From the NCBI GenBank assembly GCA_028023455.1, contig JAQFVV010012416.1:6987594-7051593 (forward strand): a stretch of DNA of 64,000 nucleotides. The letters run 5' to 3'. Below the pieces are notes generated by a model. It did no database searches. It was not told where the DNA came from and worked only from the letters and a program-made list of their open reading frames with translations. Origin of the DNA: Epiperipatus broadwayi. Lineage: Eukaryota > Onychophora > Udeonychophora > Euonychophora > Peripatidae. This document shows, one piece after another, positions 11,290 through 22,464 of the stretch. The stretch's first letter is position 1. The number at the start of each line of letters is the position of its first letter. The position numbers were made by a program, and so were the translations under genes.

Positions 11290-12139
11290 CTTTGTTTTGA
11301 ATTATTTAATAACAATTATGTGCTAGTATGAGATAGTGATCATGTGATGTTTAATGGTTTAACACTAATCCTGCCTAATAGGATAGTGGTGACTATGGTT
11401 ATTAAAGAGCCAAAGTCGCCAAACTGTATGGGTGCTGAATTGAGTTCAGACCCATTTGGCTATATAAGCTGTTGAGCTTGGATTGAAAATATTATTGTGT
11501 TTTCAATTTCTTTCTCATAGTTTTGTAGTTAAATAGAGTTAAAAGGTGGCTGCTAGAGGGTTGCATTAGATCCTAAGATCTAGGTGCAGTGCTCTCAGAT
11601 CCAAGGCTCCTCACTGACTAAGGCCACAAGCCAGAAACTAGTCTGGGGATATTGGATGAGTAGGCACTAGATAGGGATTTTATGCACAGGCCTTCTGGCA
11701 TCCATTGATTGCTCTTGTTGGCACAAGATGGCACTACTGTATGGAGAGTTTTGCTTTGTTTTGAATTGTTTAATAGTAAAAGTCCACATAAAATTAATAA
11801 TAGAAATCTGATGTTAAAATTATGCATGATAGAGAAAAATATTAATCAGCTAATATGGCATAAATGAGATAGAGTTTAACATAATAAAAAATATCAAAAT
11901 TGAAGAGGAAATAAAATTAGCATTTCCATATTTATTTTCAATAGAATTAGGTAAAATAAACAACTCTCCATTGAAATTAATGGTATTGTCAATACTCAGC
12001 CAACTATCCACAAAGATAGAAGATTTCTGTTGAAACTGAATGCAGATATTGAAGTCTACATTAAAAAAAAGATGAATCATGTCAGTGAAACAGCACTATA
12101 CTAAGAAAAGAATATATTAAGTATCTTGCTGTGAGGCCA

Positions 12140-13010
12140 TGGTAGAGAATCCATGTAGATCAGGATGATCTATATAAAGGGACATATAATATTAGTAACA
12201 GTAGATGCAAATTTGAGATGAGTTGATTTCCATTTAGTGAAAAAAATAACAGCTCAGAAAAACATAAAAACCTTCCATGATATTTTATCTTACCATGGAA
12301 TTACAGAAAGATTAGTTTCAGATAATGGAACTGCTTTCATTTCAAAGAAATTTGTTGAGATACTAAAGAAATGTGGAGTGCCATGCAGACTAGCATCACC
12401 CTATTATCCTCAATCTAATAGATTAGCTGAAAATACTGTCCAGTAATTAAAAATGATGATTAGCAAAGCTAATAATACTAATACACTATACATGTATCTT
12501 TACACATGTCACTGTTTTTACCAATATTCAAAATTCTCAATCTCCACTGGAAAGATTCCAGTAGATTTCTCAGTGAGGAATCATTTTGCTTCCAAATACT
12601 AAAAACCAAATATTCTGGTTATTCTCTTTTTTCTTATCATATTTCTAATTGGTTCTCTCAAATGTTTCCAATGTCAACTTCACCAACCAAAATCTCCTGC
12701 AACTATTGTTAACAAATTTAACATACAAAATAAACCTTTACTTAATTAATGTTCAAAACATTTAAACAAAACAATTAGAAACTATATAGTAGCAGCATAC
12801 AGGAATCTAAATATAAAATTACTGATAAGGTTTGGGTTTTAGAAAAAACTGAGTTCAGGGGAAAATAAAAGCTGTAATTTTTAATAACATTGTAAAAGTA
12901 AAGATAGAAGGATGATATTAATATCCTTCAGAACCAAAGTTCCAGAAGCAGAAGACTACAGAACCCGGCAAGAAGAAACTCCTGAATGAACACTGGGGAA
13001 TCTTCAAGAA
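12140..13010 (+). pseudogene. Ty3/gypsy integrase remnant
   Basis: Within gypsy remnant A. An open piece (12237-12446) carries integrase catalytic-core hallmarks: a second-aspartate motif VSDNGTAF and a glutamate motif AENTVQ after PYYPQSNR. The first aspartate lies in the broken stretch before 12237. Downstream fragments (12506-12960) show the linker and a C-terminal KVWVLEKTEF-like DNA-binding segment, with stops. The protein would have joined element cDNA to the genome; it is non-functional here. Confidence 0.8.
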
Positions 13011-14065
13011 GTAACACAACAAGCAGCGATATTTAGCACAGAAAACCAGAGCAGCAAAAGAAAAATCAAGATATGTGGGAAATTATGTCTACAGTTAAAA
13101 TTAATGTAAAAAAATCGTACTTCTGGAGTAGAAGAAGGCTATGCTATATGTGAATAGGAAAAAGAAAAAAGGTTAAATTGATTTTTAAAAATAACTAAGA
13201 AGGTAGGTTAATTAAAGATTCAAACATAGATAATTTAATAATAGAAAGAGTGTTAGTGTCTTAATCTACAAAAAATAAATTTTGGACAAAAATAGAAATC
13301 AGTAGATTAATTAAGAAAAAAGATAATCCTCTCTCTTCAAACAAAAATTAATTAAAAATTAATTAAAAATATTAATTAAAGTGAAAATACAATAATTATT
13401 TCATCATACTAATTAAGTCAGCTAATATAAGAAAAATAGTAGAATATTTTAAATGGTACATTGCAAAAGAGGAATTTCATCCCAGGTATCATTTAACCTG
13501 AAGAGTAAATCCATAGATTTAGCAACTTTTTTGCAAGTCATATTTGATCTTTATTATTTTATTTATCGTGGAGTTTTATATCCTATGTATATTATTGTAA
13601 TATATAAGAATGTATTTTATGCTAAATTTTGCCAATACGTCTGCTAATAATTAAAAGAAAATATTATTTTGAGTTGCCTACTTAAATTATTAAAATTAGT
13701 TATTCAAAGACACAATAACAAAATTTAGTTCTAGAAGCTCTTATATAAAATTTAAGTATCTACATTTGTCTAACACTTTATACATTGAGGGGAGACAAAG
13801 AAATATAGAAACTTTATTTTATACAATGAAGAATGGAAAGATGTATATTCGGAGTAATATATAAGAATAAAATATCTTGGAATGAAAACAAATAAGCACT
13901 ACTGACTTTCCTTAAAAATTAAGACGCTGAAATAGAACGGAATTTTATATAATATTAAAGCTTACATATTAAGAAACTTAGACAGAAATCATATGTGAAA
14001 TGGATGGGTAAAATAAGAAGCTTGTTGGAATGATGTGAGAATATACCACAAATAGTAACTTAAAT
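13011..14065. other. AT-rich sequence, nothing recognised
   Basis: Possibly the decayed 3' end or LTR of gypsy remnant A (A-rich stretches after 13010), but no terminal repeat was found. No supported gene. Confidence 0.4.
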
Positions 14066-14080
14066 ATAACTTATAAATGT

Positions 14081-14651
14081 TTGTATGAAGAATTGTGATG
14101 ATGGTATTTGAGTTGTATTTATATATTGGACTATTTCCATCACCTAATATAAGTATTGAATATCTTAAGAAGACTTAACCTTATTTAAATATTGCAAATA
14201 CATTTCAACTGTTACTAATAGCATACAGGTTAGTATATGCATAACATTTTGAAAGATATCATTCTTTCCTTTTCTTCAGATTTCCTGGCCTGATCAGGAC
14301 AGTATTACCATGGGAATCAAACCTGGACCCTTAGATTTTTTAATATTGAATTTTTAAGATAACACTCTAACCAACTGTAGAATATTGATTAGAGTGTTAT
14401 CTTAAAAATTCAATATTTAAAAATCTAAGGTTCCATTTCAATTCCTATGCTAGTACTGTCATTGGACAGGCCAGGAAATCTGAAGAAGAGGGGAGAATAA
14501 TATCTCTCAAAATGTTGTGCATATACTAACCTGTTTGATGTGCTATTACAAACAGTTGAATGTATTTGGAATATTTAAATAAGGTTATTTTTTTCTAAAG
14601 ACATTCAATACTTATATTAGATGATGGAAATAGATCAATATATAAATACAA
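14081..14651. mobile_element. PLE-end fold-back element with 15-bp TSD
   Basis: Long inverted arms (about 14098-14369 and 14376-14650) match the outer ends of the PLE pair at 45530-45830 and 49085-49372. The insertion is flanked by the 15-bp direct repeat ATAACTTATAAATGT (14066-14080 and 14652-14666). It keeps the PLE-end tRNA-like box B on the minus strand (CAGGTTTGATTCCC, near 14322-14335) and the CTGAAGA motif near 14482, but no coding sequence. It is therefore a non-autonomous derivative of PLE ends. Confidence 0.75.
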
Positions 14652-14666
14652 ATAACTTATAAATGT

Positions 14667-17156
14667 CTTGTCTTAAATATTAATTTCAAAAAGTAAAGAC
14701 AAATTGTAATTGTAAATGGTAAAATATTAGATTGATATAAGACTCATTTTTGGCTTTAGCTTTGGTAATTCAACATTTGACTTCTATGGTTTGTTATAAA
14801 GTAAAATGCTGATATAAAGTCATTAGTACTTGGTTGAATTGAGAAGTAAACATTAAAAACAATCAGCCATTTATTTAAGCTTTTAAACATTGTTTTTTCA
14901 AGCAAAATCTGAGTATAGTAAGATAATATCCTGCCTTTTTGTAATTTAGAAATAAATTCTAACCTAATTAGATCAAAATCAATTATTTTTTTGGATAGAA
15001 GGAAGATTCTTAGGCTTATTCCTCATTTGAATAATGCGATTATGTAGAATAATGTGTCAGATGTTTTATTTTAAATCTCTTCATGAATACATACTGTGAA
15101 CTTTTTTATTCTTACACTTGGTTATTCTTATTCATCCATTCAAACATAAAATGGCAGTATTGCAAATGTGGAGCCAAGTCATTTATGAATGAAGTCATCA
15201 ATCTATGGATCCTCTTTATACCAAAATATTCATAAAGAAAATCATGAATTTGTTTATTGACATGCCAATTTTATTCTAAGTAGCCTGATGAGAAACTATA
15301 ACATGTTCTATTAGTACTTCCAATGGCATGATACTATGAACATGTATTTTTATATAGTCTTGATTATAATATCATACCAGACCAAAACATAATTGTTGTT
15401 ACTTCTAAAAAATTTTGGATTTTGTTTTCCATTTACACAGATAATTCTTTTTTATGAATGTTGCTTGATATAAAAAATAATCAATCCAAAAGAAATAATG
15501 CAAATGAAATGACATTTATCTTATACATAGAAAAAAACAAATCAGTACATGGCTTTTCCAGCTTACATTCATCATCTATATTTGGAACAATAACCTAATC
15601 TCTTACATTACTTCCATATATTATAATATATCTAAATATGGATGTTAGATGGCACTACTATCTAATGTTCATTGATTATTTAAACACACAATAAATGAAT
15701 AAAATATTGCAGTAAATTACTGCACTTGACATATAGGATATCATGTGAATTATAATTTATTTTCTAAATTAATATAAAAATAACATATGTGAGGAGAGAT
15801 TTTATCACACTTGGTTTTTTGCTGACCATCCTGATATGCAATACAACCCCATCTGTAACAACATGGGAGTACTTCTAATTTTAAATTATTTGGGTTAATA
15901 TATTACAGACATTATCATTATCACATGTTCAACAGATGAAAAAATCTCAACATTAAGAAGGCTACAAAAGAGGTTGAATCTTTAGCTTATCCTTTAGGAT
16001 TAAGATCTGGTTGTGTATTATTCTAATGGAATATTACTATGACATTACCATTACAAAAGTCAACAGCATTTTTTAAATGTAGTCATGTGTTAGATGGCAC
16101 TCCAGATTAGTATTTGTAGATAAATGTTAGACCATGTAATAAACATTATTAAATGTTTTTTAAAAAAATTAAACTTTATTTATACTTTCTATATACATTC
16201 AACTGTTAGTTATAATCCTCAGGCTGATAATTAAATTGTTAGTTGTGAATAGTAATATAAATTGGCCTATGTCAAGATGCTTCAGATTGATTAGCTTATA
16301 AGAATTTAGGTTAAAGATAAGATGGCCACTCTTATCTTTATAAAGTCCCTATCTTGTGTTGAGGTTTGAGAGGTCCCTCTTTAGTCAAAACACTACACTG
16401 TTTGGCTATTATACAAACATTTAAGGAACATGTGGAAAAAGGTTAAAGCCTTTTTTCTAATGACATACTGACTGTGTGCTCAATAAATAATTAGAATGTT
16501 ACATAAAGAGAAGTATAACTTGTTTTTTAATGCAGTGCGGTAGGATTCGTATTGCCATGGAGATCTGCTTTTCTATGTGTTATAGTGTCACCATTTGCAT
16601 TTTTAAAATGCTCTCTGAAGAGATTTGTAATTTTTAGATCTGAAAATAGCTAAAAATAATCACATGATCATATGTTCAGAAAGGTTTGTGATGTTTGAGC
16701 ACTAAAGTGGAATGTTAAGCATGACAATGTTACTCAAGTGACCATAATGATGAACATCAGTAAGTATTTATCAATTTATTAACAGTTGAATGTTTTTGGA
16801 AAAGCAGTAAAATTTAAAAAAAATTTTAAAAACATTTACTCCAACTAAATGATGCAAAAAGGTTATGAATTTATATTTCTGTATACATTTTACTTTTATC
16901 ATATTTTTTTGGTGAAATAATTTTTTTTGTTGTTGTTTGGATTGCTTTTTCATTATTAATCATTCTAATTTATTTGATATAAAAATGGTAGATAACACTA
17001 CGTATATAATGTAAATTGAAGCTTTAAAATAGATTGCAATCACATTGTAAAGGATATAAAATATTTTTCGAAAATTTTTTTCCTGTATTATTGTTATAAT
17101 AAATATATGATTATTCTTATTATTTAACTTTACATTCTTTTCATATCCTAATGAAA
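14667..17156. other. Intron sequence, nothing recognised
   Basis: AT-rich and without recognisable repeat family, exon or RNA gene. A short palindrome (about 15648-15668, GTTAGATGGCACTACTATCTAA) is the only feature noted. Confidence 0.45.
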
Positions 17157-17636
17157 TACTCCAAAAACTGGAGCTGAGTCAAGCCACTATGAAAAGGTAT
17201 TTTTAAACCATATATATATACTCTAATTTAATAGCACTGATTTTAACTTTAGGTGACTTCTCACCAGAATCATAGTGCAAAATTAATTAACTAACTGTTA
17301 TAGTCCTCCCTTCTCTCAGAAGTGGACTATTCCAGATGCCTCCTTATCTGATTGGAGCAAACATCGTTGCTTATTGGCCTGTAATAATCATTGGCTATGT
17401 TTTTATCTATACATCAGCCTATTGGTCTGTGGCAAACAATGCTTAATCTGATCAGATAAGGAGGCATCTGGAATAGTCCACTTCTGAGAGAAGGCCCGGA
17501 GCAGCAGACTGAATATATAGTTTATAAAATATGAAAATTATTGCAACATGAAAAGTAAATTATAAAAGTCAGATGTGCCATTTTTTACAAAATACCTTTT
17601 CATAGTGGCTTGACTCAGCTCAAGTTTTGGGAGAAT
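17157..17636. repeat. Fold-back element with two nested inverted repeats
   Basis: The outer arms (about 17157-17206 and 17590-17636) share GAGCTGAGTCAAGCCACTATG. The inner arms (about 17313-17360 and 17450-17497) share AGATGCCTCCTTATCTGAT. The central part holds further imperfect complementarity (CAAACATCG.. with ..AATGCTTAAT). No coding frame, no hammerhead core and no clear TSD. This is either a MITE or a PLE-type inverted pair of an unknown family. Confidence 0.65.
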
Positions 17637-17894
17637 TATTGTTATTATATACACTTTTCATCATAAATTTAAGAACAAATGTGTATTTTTTATTGATTAG
17701 CTTTTTCTCTGTCATTGATATGTAATTCCATCTAGTGAATAGATCTCAAACTATAAGAGTATTGAGTCTTTTTAATATTTAATTCATAAATTTTCTAGAT
17801 TCCCATGTTCTTTAATGTCAATGTAAACCAGTTGGTTATCAAACATATATTTTACTTTTTATATTTATAATTGCCTTTTCTTAATTTTTGACAG

Positions 17895-18042
17895 CTAACA
17901 GTTAGAGAGGCGTCTCAATTGGAACAAATCTTCAAACTGAGCAGAATTGAAGAAACAGCTAAAGAAAAGATTCTCTTTCCTACAACTTTTCTTTACAACG
18001 TTATTTGTATTGAGTGTAAAGCAAACATTTTAAATAAGCCAT
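17895..18042 (+). CDS. Host-gene exon B
   Basis: Acceptor TTTTTGACAG precedes an exon that opens in phase 0, matching the end of exon A. It reads LTVREASQLEQIFKLSRIEE, then a segment ending ..YNVICIECKANILNKP, and ends one base into a codon at donor CAT|GTATGT. An alternative donor 27 bases earlier (GAGT|GTAAAG, exon end 18015) preserves the same phase, so the exact 3' boundary is uncertain. The first half looks like a charged amphipathic helix; the second contains a Cys-x2-Cys pair. The flanking sequence is intronic, with stops soon after the donor. Confidence 0.75.
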
Positions 18043-18534
18043 GTATGTATTTTAATTTTATATACTGTACATAAATACTAATTTAAAAACTAAATAAACA
18101 TTTTTAACATAAAGGTGCACACATACATATATATATAATTTTCACCGTTATATGATGAAGATAAAGTCATATTTTGATTTTACTATGTATTATTTTGTTT
18201 TATACAGTATTTCCAACATTTCAATGAAATAACATTCATACTTATTAAGATTAAGATCTTAATGAAGAATTATGTCTGAAGTAATAACGGGATTGAGTAT
18301 GAAGTAAAGAACAATTACTCTTATTGGTTGATCTTTCAGAATAGATAGATTAACTAAAAAAAATTTTTGCTTTCTTACAATTAATTGACTCCAAGTTGAT
18401 TTTAGTAGGAACAAATAAAATAAGTGGTCTCCACAAAGGCTGAAGTGTGTTGTGCTTTATCAGATTTATTTCAACCAACTAGTCTGTATAATATTTCAAT
18501 AGATTTCTTCCCATGGCTCTCAAATCATACTTTT

Positions 18535-18741
18535 AAAACAGGCAAAACTCTCCATACAGTAGTGCCACTCAGTGCAAGCCAGAGTAATCAATGGATGCAA
18601 GAAGGTTTGTACATAAAATCTCTATCTAGTGCCTATTCATTCAATATCCCCAGACTAGTTTCCAGCTGAGTGGAGAGTTTTGCCTGTTTTAACAGCTTGA
18701 GCAACCATAAGAAATGGTGATCATGAGATGTTTAGTGGTTT
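18535..18741. mobile_element. HH-2 fold-back fragment, 13-bp TSD
   Basis: A 207-bp insertion in PLE 1, flanked by the perfect 13-bp repeat AAATCATACTTTT (18522-18534 and 18742-18754). It contains inverted GGCAAAACTCTCCA / TGGAGAGTTTTGCC arms and ends with GATCATGAGATGTTTAGTGG, the HH-2 unit border. The central hammerhead segment is deleted (it jumps after CCCCAGACTAGTTTC). Confidence 0.8.
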
Positions 18742-18976
18742 AAATCATACTTTTCCAAATTAGCAAGTATTTCAGCATGATCAAAATCAGGTGTTTGACC
18801 AATTTTTATAAAATCTGAAATAAAAGCTGTTGTAATAAGATTTTTTTATTGGAGGAATTTTTATTCTTCCTAATTCTGACTAATAAAATCTATTAATGAC
18901 CCACATAGCATCATGAGCACCTGAACATGATATTTCACAGAGATCTTGGTATTCTAAAAGTATTCCGTCTTTAGGT

Positions 18977-19255
18977 TTATGATAATTTTTTTGCTAATAA
19001 AAGAGTAATTCTAATATTAAAATTTGATAGTCTTCTATTGTTCTTATCAATGACTAATATATAAGATAAAACAACTCTATAACTAATTGAATTGCCAATT
19101 TTATAATCCCTTTTCTTCTTAATATCAATGCTATGTAAAGCTTTATATATGTTTCTATGGTAACCATTAGAGAGTAAAATATTTTTAGCTAGTGCTATTT
19201 CTTGAGCAAAATTATCAGACAAACTATATGTTTTCATCAAAAGGTTTTTTGCCAC
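18977..19255 (-). pseudogene. PLE 1 C-terminal RT/linker fragment
   Basis: A 92-residue open piece of PLE 1, between the broken VYRK..THT..YLNF motif upstream and the GIY-YIG remnant downstream. It includes a helix-rich region (FAQEIALAKNILLSNGYHRN) that in PLEs lies between RT and endonuclease. It has no independent start of its own; the apparent methionine is internal. Confidence 0.7.
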
Positions 19256-20139
19256 AAAAAATATATGAGCAGGTTAATAATGTGATTTAAAATTGAGATA
19301 TCTGTTTGTATGGGTGAATTTTCTATAAACAGATATGGATAAAGAGTCATCAGGTTTTCTGACAATTAAAATATCTAGAAAATGTTTTGTTACTTTCAAC
19401 TTTATTCATTAAGAAAACTAAGAAGAAAATTTAAGGCATCAATACCACGAGACCACATAACAAATGTATCATCCAAATATTTGAGCAAAATGGAGGACCT
19501 CTTACTACATGAATTTAATATTTGATTTTTAAAATTATTCATGAAAAAATCAAGTACAGATGGCAATGAAGATAAATTCTTTAATTTGCTTATACTTTTG
19601 AAAAATCATAAATAAATAAAAATGTATTTTCAAAGCTGTATTTTGTCATGGAATAATAAAATAAGGTAAATTATTATATTGAGCTATTTATAAATAAAGC
19701 TTCTTCGACAGGAATACTGGTAAACATAGAAGGGACGTCAAAACTGACCAATAAATCATTTTTAGCTAGTTTTAAATTTTTAATAAAAGAAATAAAATGA
19801 GCGAAAATTTTAATTCTGGATTAAATGTTGTCTAACAATGATTATAAACATTGGGTTAAAAATGAAGCTGGAGAATGTATGGGATGACGTATATCATTCA
19901 CAATAGATCTCGGTGATATTTCAGATTTATGAATTGTAGGTAAACCATAAAATTTAGCTATAATAAAGAACCTTCTCTTGGAGAAATTTTAATTTTTATA
20001 TCCTCATCTTTGCTGGACCATTTGATAAGAAGTTCTCTTTTTTTCCAAGTATGTCAGAGGATCTAGAGTAGTTTTCTTGTGTCATCACTTAGTAAATTTA
20101 AAACTTTATTGTTATATTCTAAATGAATTACCGTTATTT

Positions 20140-20255
20140 TATTTTTTTTCCATATGTCATAGCATCGGCCGGGAGGCGAACCCACAACAACCGTCTGCAA
20201 CCAATTGCTTGCTTGCAAGGCAGCTGCGCTGACCTCTCGGTTAACAACGCTTGAC
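20140..20255 (-). repeat. SINE-A copy nested in PLE 1, with TSD
   Basis: A minus-strand SINE-A with box A AACCGAGAGGTCAG, box B GTGGGTTCGCCTCCC and an A-rich tail. It is flanked by AATTACCGTTATTT (20126-20139 and 20256-20269), a 14-bp repeat of the PLE target. It splits the PLE reading frame after IIPANNGN. Confidence 0.9.
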
Positions 20256-20540
20256 AATTACCGTTATTTGCCGGAATAATAGCAATAAAATCATCTTTTT
20301 TAAAATTATAAAACGCAACAAGTTCTTTAAATAAATTACTTTTTGATGGTTTCATATTTTTCAAGACGTCACAAACTTCAAATCTAATAAGATCGGTAGT
20401 ATGTAAGTCTATATTTTTTAAAAAAGATTCCATATTACAAAAAATATTTTGGAACTACCACAGATTCACAATTTAAAACTTTTAACGAATAAATAAACCA
20501 GCTTTTTTGTCAGCTAAAATAAAAACAATTTACTAAACTT

Positions 20541-21840
20541 ACTTCGATTGGCTTACATAGTATTTAAAGAGGTTTAGTGAAGGAAATTGGTACTTTTAGA
20601 TTAAATTGTATTAAGTTGATATTGAAAAATACTGAACAAATATAAAGAAGACATGGAAAAGGTTATGACCTTGAATCGATTGAACAATGCTTGTTTTCCA
20701 GAAATGCATCTTAGAGGTTATTTACCTTTGTCAGATGTCTTTACTCATTTGATAAAGTATATGTGTTGGACTGAAATTTTTAAGTATATTTAAAATATTA
20801 CACACGGAGAAAAAGAGGAGTAGAGTCGGATTAATTATGCCATGTGATTGCGATTAAAAGTAATGTATAGATTAGTCTACAATTAAATTTTAAAGTGCTT
20901 ATCTCATCAACAAATGATATGATAGTTTCTAGCTTATTAAATGATTAACCATAACCATTAAGTTATTTACCTACAAAAAAGTTTGTCAAAGATATACTTG
21001 CAAGAAACCTGGCACTTGTAGATTAAATTGTAATAATTTGATATTGATGAATATGGAGCAAAGCTAATGGAGACATATGAGAGAATGACTTTCAAGTGTT
21101 TTTACTGGTTTATATAGAAATGCGTCTTTGCGATCTTTTTTAAATACGTTTCTATTCAGGGGATTAAAGTATTTGTAGAAAAATAGAAGTTTTGAATGTA
21201 TTTATGTTTATTTTCTGGAAATAAATGATGTAAAATAATTGTATTACTCACTCTATATATATATGCGTTACATTCAAATTTTAATAGTAACTTTTTTTTA
21301 TCTAATACAGAATTAAAAACAAACTGTCAAAATGCACAAATAACGAATTATTAATTTATTAATATGTTAGATTGATTTAAATATTAAAATAAGCTTTAAA
21401 AAAATAAAAAAATTATAGAATCGAAACAAAGATTCTAGTGTTTGAATAGAATATAATAAAAAACCTTTTGATTTTAAAAATAACGAGAGTTTTAATCTTA
21501 AATATAAAAAAATTACAAACAGATCCTTAAGGCAAAATCACAATTAAAGAAATGATTACGAAATAGATAAGAGTTCCCGCCCAGAGATAGAGACACAGAC
21601 CTCAGTGGAAAAATTTACTTAGCCATAAACCCAACATCTACTTGGCCACAAACTGAATTAACCAATAAAAAAACAGACATGAAATATGTTTGATAAATCC
21701 TGCATTCCAGAGATAAGGTACCAGAGGACTATAAAAGGAAAATTCAAAACAATAATTAATGAGTTGGAGAGAATCAGAAAATTAAAATTTTAAATTCAAT
21801 TGTCTTTGTTGAAAGCATAAAATTTTTAAAAAGCTATTGT
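20541..21840. other. AT-rich sequence with an isolated TATA-like site
   Basis: No gene recognised. CTATAAAAGG near 21731 could be a TATA box, perhaps of a lost LTR, ahead of the GC-richer island at 21842. This is not supported by a second LTR or a coding region. Confidence 0.3.
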
Positions 21841-21841
21841 C

Positions 21842-22020
21842 ACCGTCATTAAGAATGTAGTCAGCATCAACGGGTTTCCTTCGGTGTGGCCGGCCGAAGG
21901 CAGCTTTCATCTCCATGGATCCCAAGATCGAATTACGGATCCCAAGATCGAATTACGGATCCCGTCTTCAGAAATCTTAATAAGTCTTCATAGATTTTCG
22001 TCACGAAGGAATGAGCTCGG
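21842..22020 (+). other. GC-richer island: hairpin plus 20-bp tandem repeat
   Basis: It stands out from the AT-rich background. A 7-bp perfect hairpin (CCTTCGG 21878-21884 with CCGAAGG 21894-21900, 9-nt loop containing GGCCGG) is followed by a 20-bp unit, GGATCCCAAGATCGAATTAC, present twice exactly (21917-21936 and 21937-21956) and begun a third time. Function unknown; possibly a leader of a lost retroelement. Confidence 0.6.
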
Positions 22021-22464
22021 ACAAAGGAAAGTATAATTTATAAATAATTGAAATATGAAATATAAACTCTTAAATTTAAGATCTTCGAACTTTATTTGTT
22101 TCTAAAAATGAACTATAAACTTTCTTTCCTGAACAAACCTGAACTTTATCTTTTATAAACTTTGCGATTTTAAACTCTTGGCTAAAGTTTTCAACGTAAT
22201 CTCTTAAAAAAATGTATGTATTTTATTTTTGTTTATTTATGTTTAATTAATATTTGTTTGTAATGGGGCGGGGGTTTGCGATTGCAAACTTAAATTTAAA
22301 AAAATAGAAACACATCATTATTTGTGCATTATTAAATTTTAAAAATAGGTTAAAATAGTATTTGTGAAAAAAAAATAATAAGTTAAATATAATGCTCATT
22401 TTAAAAGGATTTTAAAACTAAACTAAATATTTTATTTTTATTAAATTAATAAAATGATTTAAAT

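Larger units (their letters stand above)
10465..11771. mobile_element. HH-2 composite (one minus, two plus units), 13-bp TSD
   Basis: Three HH-2 units: minus (10465 to about 10820), plus (to about 11340) and plus (to 11771). The whole is flanked by the perfect 13-bp repeat AATAGTAAAAGTC (10452-10464 and 11772-11784) inside the gypsy protease. Units share landmarks: TCATGTGATGTTTAATGG, a TGAGTTCAGACCCA-like segment, the hammerhead, and CATCCATTGATTGCTCTTG. Hammerheads lie at 10634-10675 (minus) and 11021-11062 (plus). In the third unit the core is mutated (CTGACTA at 11614-11620). A LINE-B tail is nested at 11167-11289. Confidence 0.8.
10104..13010 (+). mobile_element. Ty3/gypsy remnant A (protease, then integrase; RT lost)
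   Basis: A decayed LTR-retrotransposon polyprotein region. The protease part (10104-10464, continuing after 11785) shows the aspartic-protease signature EIDSG and following hydrophobic strands. Its first part is tandemly duplicated (about 10104-10239 and 10240-10390). An HH-2 composite splits the protease at 10465-11771. After it, 11830-12100 resembles the linker before RT (ELGKINNSPLKL on translation across breaks), and then sequence jumps directly to integrase at about 12140. RT and RNase H are therefore deleted. Many stops; LTRs not identified. Confidence 0.75.
18425..20540 (-). mobile_element. Penelope-like element 1, decayed
   Basis: Reads from about 20540 down. The N-terminal PLE region (open piece 20433-20270) includes SNLFKELVAF..DDFIAIIPANNGN, typical of the segment before the PLE RT. 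A broken RT follows, with VYRKFTHTNRYLNF near 19340 (the conserved PLE motif). Next comes a C-terminal piece (19255-18977), then GIY-YIG remnants including TPDFDHAEILAN near 18780. The end near 18430 resembles the PLE C-terminus. Two later insertions, each with its own TSD, interrupt it: SINE-A (20140-20255) and HH-2 (18535-18741). Many stops; not functional. Confidence 0.8.

Noticed and set aside
20063-20257. 64-codon open frame on the minus strand
   Set aside because: Shadow of SINE-A fused to PLE sequence in another frame.
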